Shown: positions 38,632 through 46,950 of the stretch, one piece after another
Layout of the letters: the number at the start of each line of letters is the position of its first letter
Position numbering within the stretch: position 1 is the first letter of the stretch
Source: Sphingomonas sp. Leaf343
GTDB taxonomy: Bacteria; Pseudomonadota; Alphaproteobacteria; Sphingomonadales; Sphingomonadaceae
Direction of reading: 5' to 3'
DNA: 64,000 bases
Assembly (NCBI RefSeq): GCF_001423765.1
Contig: NZ_LMPG01000013.1
Span: forward strand, 175,396 to 239,395
Notes under the pieces: generated by a model
What the model was told of the DNA's origin: nothing
What the model saw: only the letters and a program-made list of their open reading frames with translations
Databases searched by the model: none
Translations under genes and position numbers: made by a program

Positions 38632-41357
38632 TACATTTTCATCGTCAGGCTGAACTGGAACACGCGGCCCGTCTCCAGATAGCCGCCATTGCGGTCGTTG
38701 GAGATGTACCGCTTCGACTGGCCGACCGTCGCCCAATAGGTGTGCTGGTCGAGCAGGTTGCGCACCGACACGCCCAGTTCCAGCGCATCCGTCACCTCGT
38801 ACGCCGCACCGAAGTTCAGCTCGCCGATCGGCTGGACGTAGATGTCGGGCTGGCTGTCCTGCACGCTGGCGAGCAACCGCCCGGTGTGATTGTACCAGAG
38901 GTTCGTCCGCAGCCCGCCGCCCGCATAGAAGACCTCCGCGTTGAAGATCAGGTCGGGTGCCTGGGGCAGGCTGGAGCGGCGGATGTCGGTCGCCGATATC
39001 GTGTAATTGGCGCGCGTCCGCTGATAGGTGATGTTGCCGCCGACGCCAAAATTGCCCAGCATCGCCGATCCGACGAGATCGCCCAGCGTGAAGCGGCCCG
39101 AGGCCTCGATACCCTTGGCATTGCCGGTGCCGCCGTTGATCGGACGGTTCGTGACGATGCCGTCGATCGTCTCGCCGGCCGACCGCACGCCGGTGGGTAC
39201 GAGGATGTTGTCGAGATCCTTGTAATACAGCGCGACCTGAAGATAGCGGCCGACGCCGCCATAATATTCGATCCCGGCGTCGTAGCTCCACGCCTCCACC
39301 GGCTTCAGGTTGGGGTTCGGCTGCGTGATCGACAGGATCGCGTTCGTCACCGCATCGCGGCTGATCCGCGTGGGGCCGGCGATCTGGTCGAACGACGGGC
39401 GCGCATAGCTCGACCGCACCGCGCCACGCACGACCAGCTCCTCGCTCGGCCGGAACGCGACGAGCAGGCTGGGGTCGATATGGTCGTAGTCACGCCCGGC
39501 GGACACGAAGCGCGCACCGTCCGCGTCCGACAGATAATAGCGTGCTGAGAAAGCGTTGTCCTCGTAGCGGATGCCCGGCACCACCTCCAGCCCGCCCGCG
39601 CGCAGCGTCGCGGTGGCATAGGCCGCCTTGCGCGTTTCCTTGCCGTCCAGCAGCCCCTGATTGATCGTCGCCACCGGAACCGCGATCGTCGGCACGAACT
39701 GGCTGACCTGCGAATCGAGCTGGCTGCGCGACAGCAGCTTCAACGGCCGCTGCGGATAGAAATCCAGGAAGCTGGTCAGCACATCGCCGAAATACTGCGC
39801 GATCGACGGCCCCTGCACCGTGCCCGCCTGAAGCGGCGTCAGGAAGCGATAGCGGGTCGCATCGGGCGTCAGGCTGCGACCCTCCCGACGCGAGTCCTCG
39901 TACAGACCGCCGACCGATACGCTGGCGAGAAAGCCCCGCCCTTCCCAGCCCAGGCTGCCCTTCACCGTCTTCTTCGTTTCCGACAGATAGTCGTAGCCCT
40001 GCTGGACGTAGAGCTGCGTCGGCCGGTCGAGCGAGCCGACATAGGCGGTCGCCCCCGCCGACAGCACCGGCCGCGGCGATTTCGGATTGGACAGGTCGAC
40101 CACGACGCCCTCGGTCGCCGCACCGGTGTTCCCCGCCGCGCCGTTATAGGCGATGCCCCGGAACGCCGCCTCGATCCGCTGCGGCTGGTCGAACCGGCCG
40201 TCGGCGTACGCCCCCTCCAGCGCCGCGACGATGCCGCCGCCCAGCCGCGCCTTGCCGCCGACCTGTGCGGAGAGCAGCTCCTGCTCGACATCCTCGGTGC
40301 GGAAATAGCTGGCCGGATTGATCCCCAGCGGCGTGTAGACGCCCGCGGCATTGTACGCGCCGCCATTCGGATTGGTCTGCCCCCGCGTCAGCTCGTTGCG
40401 CAGGCCGGTCTGGTTCATCGTGTTGGTGTTGCGATAGGTCGCGTAGTTGACGCGCGTATAGAGATCGACCGGATCGCTACGGAAATCAAACGACCCGCTG
40501 GCTCCGTATCGCTTGATCGTATTGGTGTAGACGTTCCATTGCACGCCGTCCGCCGACAGCGCGTCGCCATTGGCGCGCGCGGTGCCGACGTTGCGCTGCG
40601 TCGTCTTGTAATCGTTCTGGACGGCGGTGGACTCGCCCATATTGGCGCGTTCCTCGTAATATCCGGCCATGTAGACGCCGAACTGTCCGTCGCTGCCCAT
40701 CCGGCGCGCGAAGTCGATGCCGATCGCTCCGCCGAACCCCTGCTGCTTGTGGTCAAGCGCCAGTTGCGCGCCCTGCGCCAGCACGCGGCCGCGAATGAAC
40801 GGCGCGGTGAAGTCGAACGCGGTCGGCGTGCGCAGGTCGATGATGCCGGCGATCGCGTCGGCATCCTTGTTCGCGCCCGGTGTCTTGTCGGCCGAAATCG
40901 CGCCGATCGCGAACGGCGAGAACAGGTTGAGCGAGATCGCCCGCGATGTGCCCGCCACCTGCGGCAGGCGCAAACCGTCCAGCGTATAGGCGTTGAAGCC
41001 GGTGTCGAAGCCGCGGATCGTCACGAACTGCGCCTCGCCCGTGGCGCTCTGGTTGCGACCCTGATCGCGCGCGACGGAGATGCCCGGCAGCGCCTTGGCG
41101 AGATCGGCGACGCCGGTCTGCGAGTTGACCGCGACATCGCCCGTGGTGACGATGTCGAGCGTGCCGATGCTGTTGCGCTCCTCCAGCAACACGCTCTGCT
41201 GGCGACGGCCGTTGACGACGATGTCGCCGGTCAGCGCCTCGCTGGCCGTCTCCCCGGCGACGGCGGGTGCCGCCTCCTGCGCGACAGCGATGCTGCCGGT
41301 GGCCGCGCCCCAGAATACGAACGCGCTGCCGAGCAGCCGAATGGTCGACGTCTTCAT
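38631..41357 (-). CDS. TonB-dependent receptor (TonB-Xanth-Caul type)
   Basis: 908 residues. A signal peptide (to about residue 26, SIAVAQ) is followed by a TonB box region (GDIVVNGRR), the plug domain (about 55-180, DLAKALPGISVARDQG, QFVTIRGFDTGFNAYTLDGLRLPQ, DADAIAGIIDLRTP) and a 22-strand barrel. Receptors of this kind import scarce solutes, often sugars, over the outer membrane with TonB energy. The last residues (QFSLTMKM) end in Met, where barrels usually end in Phe or Trp, next to a tandem repeat that may have altered the end. No FecI/FecR pair is nearby. Substrate cannot be told. An AT-rich region lies upstream. Confidence 0.9.
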   Translation of the reverse strand: MKTSTIRLLGSAFVFWGAATGSIAVAQEAAPAVAGETASEALTGDIVVNGRRQQSVLLEERNSIGTLDIVTTGDVAVNSQTGVADLAKALPGISVARDQGRNQSATGEAQFVTIRGFDTGFNAYTLDGLRLPQVAGTSRAISLNLFSPFAIGAISADKTPGANKDADAIAGIIDLRTPTAFDFTAPFIRGRVLAQGAQLALDHKQQGFGGAIGIDFARRMGSDGQFGVYMAGYYEERANMGESTAVQNDYKTTQRNVGTARANGDALSADGVQWNVYTNTIKRYGASGSFDFRSDPVDLYTRVNYATYRNTNTMNQTGLRNELTRGQTNPNGGAYNAAGVYTPLGINPASYFRTEDVEQELLSAQVGGKARLGGGIVAALEGAYADGRFDQPQRIEAAFRGIAYNGAAGNTGAATEGVVVDLSNPKSPRPVLSAGATAYVGSLDRPTQLYVQQGYDYLSETKKTVKGSLGWEGRGFLASVSVGGLYEDSRREGRSLTPDATRYRFLTPLQAGTVQGPSIAQYFGDVLTSFLDFYPQRPLKLLSRSQLDSQVSQFVPTIAVPVATINQGLLDGKETRKAAYATATLRAGGLEVVPGIRYEDNAFSARYYLSDADGARFVSAGRDYDHIDPSLLVAFRPSEELVVRGAVRSSYARPSFDQIAGPTRISRDAVTNAILSITQPNPNLKPVEAWSYDAGIEYYGGVGRYLQVALYYKDLDNILVPTGVRSAGETIDGIVTNRPINGGTGNAKGIEASGRFTLGDLVGSAMLGNFGVGGNITYQRTRANYTISATDIRRSSLPQAPDLIFNAEVFYAGGGLRTNLWYNHTGRLLASVQDSQPDIYVQPIGELNFGAAYEVTDALELGVSVRNLLDQHTYWATVGQSKRYISNDRNGGYLETGRVFQFSLTMKM

Positions 41358-41582
41358 AAGTCCCCCGATGTTTTGATGCGGGGGCGCTAGGCGAGGTTCG
41401 TGACAGTTTGGCTATGCAATGGTTACAGATTGGATTTATAATATCGCAGGCAAAAATGAAGTGTCGTGCTTTCTTTTGGACTGATGCAAATCAACATACT
41501 GAAAAGATTGGCTTTGTTTGACGGCTGATCGGAACCCGTGACCGATCGCATGCGCTATCGCCCCTGTCTGTTCCAGATCAGC
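41358..41582. other. AT-rich divergent intergenic region
   Basis: This gap between the receptor and the SRPBCC gene is strikingly AT-rich for the window (for example ATTTATAATATCG at 41434-41446 and CTTTCTTTTGG near 41470). It must hold the promoters of both divergent genes. TATAAT occurs at 41437-41442 but with no convincing -35 box at the right distance. No open reading frame or RNA gene is apparent. Confidence 0.5.
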
Positions 41583-41594
41583 ATGGGAAATCCG

Positions 41595-42182
41595 ATGGCC
41601 GACCTTGCGAACCCGCAGAGCGACGACGCCCCGCTCGACACCTCGAAACGCAGCGACGCTCCGGCGGATGCCGCCGGCCAGTTGCCGGAAGGCAAGGGTG
41701 ACAGCTTCGCCAACGCCAGCGTCACGATCAACAAGCCGGTGGCGGAGGTTTTCGCGCATTTCCGCGACTTCGCGAACCTGCCGGGCTTCATGGAGAACGT
41801 CGTCCGCATCGAAACCCTCGATCAAAAGCGCTCCCACTGGGTGGTCAAGGCCCCCGGCGGCGGAGCCGTCGAATGGGATGCGCGCGTCACCGACGAGGCG
41901 GAGAACCGCTTCATCGCGTGGACCAGCGAGGAGGGCGCGGACGTGCCGAATTCAGGCCGCGTCGATTTCCGCGACGCTGGTGCGCGCGGCACGGTCGTCA
42001 GCGCGACGATCCTCTACGACCCGCCCGCGGGCATCGTCGGCAGGATCGTCGCCAAGATGTTCCAGCGCGAACCGAAGATCCAGGCACGCCGCGACCTGAC
42101 CCGCTTCAAGCAATTGCTGGAGACGGGCGAGATCGCCACCCCCGCAATGAACCCGGGGCAGTTCGAGGAGATGGGATTGTGA
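41595..42182 (+). CDS. SRPBCC (START-like) family protein, COG5637-like
   Basis: 195 residues from ATG 41595; ATGs at 41583 and 41538 are possible longer starts. The SRPBCC fold is shown by [66 protein letters not shown] and the C-terminal [18 protein letters not shown]5637 proteins bind hydrophobic ligands in a deep pocket, and many sit beside stress-related oxidoreductases. Here the next gene's GTG overlaps the stop, so it forms one unit with the alcohol dehydrogenase and the SDR. Confidence 0.85.
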   Translation: MADLANPQSDDAPLDTSKRSDAPADAAGQLPEGKGDSFANASVTINKPVAEVFAHFRDFANLPGFMENVVRIETLDQKRSHWVVKAPGGGAVEWDARVTDEAENRFIAWTSEEGADVPNSGRVDFRDAGARGTVVSATILYDPPAGIVGRIVAKMFQREPKIQARRDLTRFKQLLETGEIATPAMNPGQFEEMGL

Positions 42183-43363
42183 AAGCGCTCGCCTGGCACG
42201 GTAAGCACGATGTCCGCATCGACAACGTCCCCGATCCCGAGATCGTCAATCCGCGCGATGCGATCATCAAGGTCACGTCGACCGCGATCTGTGGGTCCGA
42301 CCTCCACCTCTACGACGGGTACATCCCGACGATGCAGGCCGGCGACATTCTGGGCCATGAGTTCATGGGCGAAGTGGTCGAGGTCGGGTCCCGATCCACG
42401 CTGAAGAAGGGGCAGCGCGTGGTCGTCCCGTTCACGATCGCGTGCGGCGAATGCTACCATTGCGGCAAGCATCAATATTCCGCCTGTCCCAACGGGCTTC
42501 CAGCCGACAATCAGGATATCGCCCGCGAACTCTACGGCACGGAGATGTCCGGCCTGTTCGGCTACTCGCACATGACCGGCGGCTATGCCGGGGGTCAGGC
42601 GGAGTATGTCCGCGTGCCGTTCAGCGACGTTGGTCCGATCGTCATCCCCGACGGGGTCGAGGACGACAAGGTCCTGTTCCTCAGCGACATCCTGCCGACG
42701 GGTTGGCAGGCGGCGGAATATGCGCAGATCGAACCGGGCGATACGGTCGCCGTCTGGGGCTGCGGGCCGGTCGGGCTGTTCGCGGTGCAGTCGGCATTCC
42801 TGATGGGCGCGGAGCGCGTGATCGCGATCGATCACTTCCCGCACCGGCTGGAACTTGCGAAACGGTTTGGAGCGGAGACGCTGAACTTCAAGGAAAGCGC
42901 GACCTACGAGGCGCTGATGGAGATGACCGGCGGCATCGGTCCCGACGCGGTGATCGACGCGGTCGGACTGGAGGCGCACGGCCTGTTCGTCGACAATGTC
43001 GTCGATCAGGTGAAGGCGTCGCTGTTCCTCGGCACCGACCGGCCCCATTCGATCCGACAGGCGATCATCGCCTGTCGCAAGGGCGGGCGCGTGTCGATGC
43101 CGGCGGTCTATGGCGGCTATGTCGACAAGTTTCCGCTCGGCGCGTTCATGGAAAAGGGTCTGACGCTCAAGACCGGGCAGACCCATGTCCAGCATTACCT
43201 GCCTGGCCTGCTCAACGCGATCATGGAGGGGAAGATCGAGACCGAGTTCCTGATCTCTCATCGCATGCCGCTGACCGACGCGCCCAAGGGCTACAAGATG
43301 TTCCACGACGAGCAGAACGAGACGACCAAGATCGTGCTGAAGCCCGGCATGGTCGCCGCTTGA
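42179..43363 (+). CDS. Zinc-dependent alcohol dehydrogenase (formaldehyde dehydrogenase-like)
   Basis: 394 residues from GTG 42179, which overlaps the SRPBCC stop. The medium-chain dehydrogenase marks are the catalytic-zinc ligands in [14 protein letters not shown] and [12 protein letters not shown], a structural-zinc cluster in [17 protein letters not shown], and the cofactor loop [13 protein letters not shown]. Length and the insert after the zinc cluster resemble the FdhA-like branch that acts on formaldehyde or similar without a strict glutathione need. Substrate unproven. Middle gene of a three-gene operon with a SRPBCC protein and an SDR. Confidence 0.9.
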   Translation: MKALAWHGKHDVRIDNVPDPEIVNPRDAIIKVTSTAICGSDLHLYDGYIPTMQAGDILGHEFMGEVVEVGSRSTLKKGQRVVVPFTIACGECYHCGKHQYSACPNGLPADNQDIARELYGTEMSGLFGYSHMTGGYAGGQAEYVRVPFSDVGPIVIPDGVEDDKVLFLSDILPTGWQAAEYAQIEPGDTVAVWGCGPVGLFAVQSAFLMGAERVIAIDHFPHRLELAKRFGAETLNFKESATYEALMEMTGGIGPDAVIDAVGLEAHGLFVDNVVDQVKASLFLGTDRPHSIRQAIIACRKGGRVSMPAVYGGYVDKFPLGAFMEKGLTLKTGQTHVQHYLPGLLNAIMEGKIETEFLISHRMPLTDAPKGYKMFHDEQNETTKIVLKPGMVAA

Positions 43364-43385
43364 TCGCTAGACTGACAGGAGAGTG

Positions 43386-44174
43386 ATGATGGCCGACAAA
43401 TTTGCGATCGTGACGGGTGCCTCGACCGGCATCGGCTTCGAACTGGCGACGCTCGCCGCCAAGGACGGTTACGACGTGCTGATCGTCGCCGACGAGCCGC
43501 TGATCGAGGCGGCGGCGAACGATCTTCGCCAGTTCGGCACGGAGGTCACGCCGCTGGAGGCGGACCTGTCGACGTTCGAGGGTGTCGACGCGCTGCTGGC
43601 CGCAACGAACGGCCGCCGCATCGACGTGCTGTGCGCCAACGCCGGCAAGGGCCTTGGCCATGCGTTCCTCGACCAGAGCGTCGAAGACTGGAGGCGCGTG
43701 ATCGACACCAACATCGTCGGCACCATCTACCTGTTGCAAAAGGTGCTGCCGGCGATGATCGCCCGCAACGAGGGCAAGGTGCTGGTGACCGGATCGATCG
43801 CCGGTTACATCCCCGGCTCGTTCCAGGCCGTCTACAACGCGTCCAAGTCGTTCATCGACTATTTCACCGACGCGATCCGCAACGAAATCAAGGATGCGGA
43901 CGGCGTGACGATCACCACGCTGAAACCCGGCCCCGTCGAGACGGAGTTCTTCGCGCGCGGCGACATGCTCGACACGTCGGTCGGACAGTCGGACAGCAAG
44001 AGCGATCCCGTCGATGTCGCACAGGACGGCTGGAGCGCGATGAACAAGGGCGTGGCCTCGATCTTCTCCGGCTGGAAGACGAAGCTGCAGGGCGCGATGA
44101 CCGGCATCACGCCGGCCGCGGTGCTGGCCGAACAGCACCGCAAGATGGCGGAGCCGGGTTCGGGCGAGGGATAG
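43386..44174 (+). CDS. Short-chain dehydrogenase/reductase
   Basis: 262 residues. Starts at 43383 (GTG), 43386 or 43389 (ATG) are all close to the AGGAGA site. The NAD(P) loop is TGASTGIGFE, NAG is present in LCANAGKG, and the catalytic set is the Ser of TGSIAGYIPGSF with YNASK. It is 22 bases downstream of the alcohol dehydrogenase and ends before a stem-loop. It is a classical SDR whose C-terminal part (about 190-262) carries an extra helical segment. Substrate unknown. Confidence 0.9.
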   Translation: MMADKFAIVTGASTGIGFELATLAAKDGYDVLIVADEPLIEAAANDLRQFGTEVTPLEADLSTFEGVDALLAATNGRRIDVLCANAGKGLGHAFLDQSVEDWRRVIDTNIVGTIYLLQKVLPAMIARNEGKVLVTGSIAGYIPGSFQAVYNASKSFIDYFTDAIRNEIKDADGVTITTLKPGPVETEFFARGDMLDTSVGQSDSKSDPVDVAQDGWSAMNKGVASIFSGWKTKLQGAMTGITPAAVLAEQHRKMAEPGSGEG

Positions 44175-44180
44175 ATCTTC

Positions 44181-44210
44181 CCGCTCCCTCCCCTCAAGAG
44201 GAGGGAGCGG
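44181..44210. terminator. Stem-loop between the SDR and GH125 genes
   Basis: CCGCTCCCTCC pairs with GGAGGGAGCGG around an 8-base CCTCAAGA loop. It lies between two converging genes, 6 bases from each. No T-run follows; it resembles the other CTCCCC/GGGGAG palindromes in this window. Confidence 0.65.
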
Positions 44211-44216
44211 CAGACC

Positions 44217-45638
44217 TCATGCCAACAGATGCGGCCGCGTCGTCGCCAGATGCACGATCAACTGCCCGAACAGCCCATTCGTCCACGCGAACCAGCTTCG
44301 CGTGAAGGTCTTCGGATCGTCCTTGTCGAACGACTCGTGCATGAACCCCGTGCCTCCGTGAGTCGCCTTCAGCATCGCGAGGCACTGGCGGATCGTCGCA
44401 TCGTCGGTCGCGGAGAAGGCGCGCATGATGATCGACATCGGCCAGATCTGACCATCGCCGACATGCGGCCCGCCGATCCCTTCTCCGGCTTTGCCGCGAA
44501 AGAACCACGGGTTCGCCTCGCTCCACGCCGCCGCCGCCGTCGCCCGCCACAGCGGATCGTCGGCTTTGACGCAGCCGAGGAACGCGAGCCCCGATAACGA
44601 CGGCACGTTCGCGTCGTCCATGAACGCCGCATTCCCGAACCCGTCGACCTCGTACGCCCACACCCTGCGGCCGTCACGCAGCGTCATCGTGCCATATTCG
44701 CGCAGCGCCCGCTCCACCTCGTCCGCCAGCGCGGTGGCGTCCGCCGCTAGCACGGCATCCTGTCGCGCGCCCTGCGCCACCACCGCCAGCTCGCGCAGCG
44801 TCGTCACCGCGAACAGGTTGGACGGGATCAGGAACGGATAGGTGCAACTGTCGTCGGACGGCCGGAACCCGGAATGGATCAGGCCGATTTTCCGCGTCGG
44901 CGCGCCGTAGCCGCCCTGCAACGTCTCGCTTGGCTGCGGCGCGCTGCGCTGGAATCTATACGGCCCCGGCCCCTCCTTGCGCTGCTGCTCGCGAAAGGTG
45001 CGGACGATCGCGCGCGCGCTCTGCGCCCAGGTCGCGTCGAACGGTCGCGGGTCGCGCGTCGCCGACCAGTAATCATGCGCCAGCCGCATCGCGTAGCAGA
45101 GCGAATCGACCTCCCACTTCCGCTCGCCGACGCCGGGCTTCATCTCGGTCAAATCCGACTGCGACCATTCCAGATCGCTCTTCGCGGTCGGGTCTTCCAT
45201 GAACGCGTTGGCATAGGGATCGATCAGGATCGACCGCGCCTGCCGCGCGATCAGGCCGCGGAACAGCTCCGCCAGCTTCGGGTCCGACGGCACGAGGTGC
45301 AGATACGGCCGCACCTGCGCCGCCGAATCGCGCAGCCACAGGCACGGGATGTCGCCGGTGATGACGAATGCGTCCGGCTTGCCGTCGACGACCCCCATCT
45401 TCACCGTCGTGTCGAGCGTGTTCGGATAGCAATTCCCGAACATCCACCGCAGCTCCGGATCGCCGATGCGCGTTGCTACGCGCACGATCTCCCGCTCCAC
45501 CGCCGGGCTGACGAAGCGGCGGTCCTTCGGGGCCGGACGCCGGCTCGCCAGCGGCGCGTCCGCCGCCCGGCCGATCCGCGGCATCGCCGCCAGCAACCCG
45601 CCCGTCGCCATCACCGTCCGCCGCGTCACCGTCATCAT
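44217..45638 (-). CDS. GH125 exo-alpha-1,6-mannosidase-like glycoside hydrolase
   Basis: 473 residues of the DUF1237/GH125 family. The family pattern is clear in NCYPNTLDTTVKMG, VITGDIPCLWLRDSAAQVRPYLHL, WEVDSLCYAMRLAHDYW, GLIHSGFRPSDDSCTYPFLIPSNLFAV and DDANVPSLSGLAFLG. The two acidic catalytic residues lie in the DIP and DDAN regions by homology. The N-terminus TRRTVMATGGLLAAMPRIGRA has a twin-arginine export pattern, so the enzyme is probably periplasmic. It would trim alpha-mannosyl ends from glycans. Just downstream of the divergent lacI gene on the same strand (101-base gap), suggesting shared regulation with the adjacent receptor. Confidence 0.9.
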   Translation of the reverse strand: MMTVTRRTVMATGGLLAAMPRIGRAADAPLASRRPAPKDRRFVSPAVEREIVRVATRIGDPELRWMFGNCYPNTLDTTVKMGVVDGKPDAFVITGDIPCLWLRDSAAQVRPYLHLVPSDPKLAELFRGLIARQARSILIDPYANAFMEDPTAKSDLEWSQSDLTEMKPGVGERKWEVDSLCYAMRLAHDYWSATRDPRPFDATWAQSARAIVRTFREQQRKEGPGPYRFQRSAPQPSETLQGGYGAPTRKIGLIHSGFRPSDDSCTYPFLIPSNLFAVTTLRELAVVAQGARQDAVLAADATALADEVERALREYGTMTLRDGRRVWAYEVDGFGNAAFMDDANVPSLSGLAFLGCVKADDPLWRATAAAAWSEANPWFFRGKAGEGIGGPHVGDGQIWPMSIIMRAFSATDDATIRQCLAMLKATHGGTGFMHESFDKDDPKTFTRSWFAWTNGLFGQLIVHLATTRPHLLA

Positions 45639-45739
45639 CGCCTCCCGAAAACGAAAGGCTCCTTCACCCTTTTCGCGGGAAAAGCCCAGCCCGCGCCATG
45701 CGTCGAGGGATCGCTGTCAACGCTGTCAGCGACGGCGCG

Positions 45740-46774
45740 TCAGCCCACCCCCGCCGGCCGGGGCGGGGCGGAGGACGCGCGGACCAGCAACTGGTGGGCA
45801 TGATCCTGCCGCGCGGTCGCCTTGCGCCCCTCAAGCTGGGCGATGACCATGTCCGTCGCCTCCACCGCCATGTCGAACACCGGCTGCCGCACGGTCGTCA
45901 GCGGCGGCCAGCAGACGCGGGAGATCTCGGAGTCGTCGAACCCCGCCAGCGTCAGGTCGTCCGGCACCGTCAGCCCCCGCTCGCGCGCGGCGAGCAGCGC
46001 GCCCACCGCCATGTCGTCGTTCTGCGCCAATATGGCGGTCGGCGCATCGGGCCGCGCCAGCAGGCGGTGCGCCGCCGCGTGGCCGCTCTCCTGCGTGAAA
46101 TCCCCCTGCTCGACCAGATCGAGCCGCATCGGCACGCCCGCCGCGAAGAACGCCTGGCTATACCCCATCGCCCGCGCCTCGCTGGCGGCGTGCGAGGCCA
46201 GCCCCTTGATGATCCCGACCTGCCGATGGCCGAGCGCGATGACATGTGCGGCGACTTCCCGCGCCGCCGTGATGTCGTCCACCAGGTTGCTCGGCGCGAG
46301 TTCGATCCCGCGCGACGGTCCGATCCGCGCACAACGAATACCCGCCGCCGCCAGATCGTTCAGGATGCGAAGGTCGTCCGCCGCTGGCGGTGCCAGGACC
46401 ACCCCGTCCAGCCCCGCGGACCGCAACAGCCCCGCAACCTCTCCGCTGCGTTCGATGATCGACGCGATCGGGAATACGACCAGCCGGTAAGGCCCGTTCG
46501 CCAGCCGCGTCAGCATTCCGCGCTGAAGCTCCACGACATAGCTGGCGGACGGATTTTCATAAACGAGGCCGAGCAGCATCGATCGCTGCCGCACCAGCGC
46601 ACGCGCCAGCATGTTGGGGTGATAATGCAGCGCCTCCGCCGCGTCGCGAACCCGCTGCTGAACCGCGGCGCTGACATGCGGCTCGCCGTTCAGGACGCGT
46701 GACACCGTCTTGGCCGAAACGCCCGCGCGTCGGCCGACATCGACGATCGTTGCCCGTCTGGGCGCGCTTTCCAA
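45740..46774 (-). CDS. LacI-family transcriptional regulator
   Basis: 344 residues: the DNA-binding head TIVDVGRRAGVSAKTVSRVLNGEPHVS and hinge helix NMLARALV (residues 9-60) and a periplasmic-binding-like sensor domain (LGLVYENPSASYVVELQRGML through QNDDMAVGALLAA and TLAGFDDSEISRVCWPPLTTVRQP). It faces the receptor gene at 46951, whose promoter carries TGATAGCGTTACCA, a typical operator for this head type. The only other good match in the window is at 35964, in front of xylX. It therefore probably represses both, released by a sugar. No sugar can be named. GH125 lies directly downstream. Confidence 0.92.
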   Translation of the reverse strand: MESAPRRATIVDVGRRAGVSAKTVSRVLNGEPHVSAAVQQRVRDAAEALHYHPNMLARALVRQRSMLLGLVYENPSASYVVELQRGMLTRLANGPYRLVVFPIASIIERSGEVAGLLRSAGLDGVVLAPPAADDLRILNDLAAAGIRCARIGPSRGIELAPSNLVDDITAAREVAAHVIALGHRQVGIIKGLASHAASEARAMGYSQAFFAAGVPMRLDLVEQGDFTQESGHAAAHRLLARPDAPTAILAQNDDMAVGALLAARERGLTVPDDLTLAGFDDSEISRVCWPPLTTVRQPVFDMAVEATDMVIAQLEGRKATARQDHAHQLLVRASSAPPRPAGVG

Positions 46775-46853
46775 TACGGATCCTCGGGTAAAGGGATCGC
46801 CGCAGTATACTATTCCCGCGATCGACAGGGCTGATTACAGGCGTTTAAGGCAA

Positions 46854-46886
46854 TTGACAACGTCGGACAGTCTGATAGCGTTACCA
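46854..46886 (+). promoter_or_regulatory. Promoter with LacI-type operator in front of the TonB-dependent receptor
   Basis: A perfect TTGACA (46854-46859) is followed after 16 bases by TAGCGT as the only possible -10, which is embedded in TGATAGCGTTACCA (46873-46886). The operator thus covers the -10 site, a layout for direct repression. It differs by one base from the site at 35964-35977. The receptor's start is 65 bases further on, behind GGGAGGA. Confidence 0.75.
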
Positions 46887-46950
46887 CAAGACCGATAGCA
46901 AAAAACGGTCGGGTCAGGGGCGGCGTAAAGCCGCAATACGGGAGGATATC

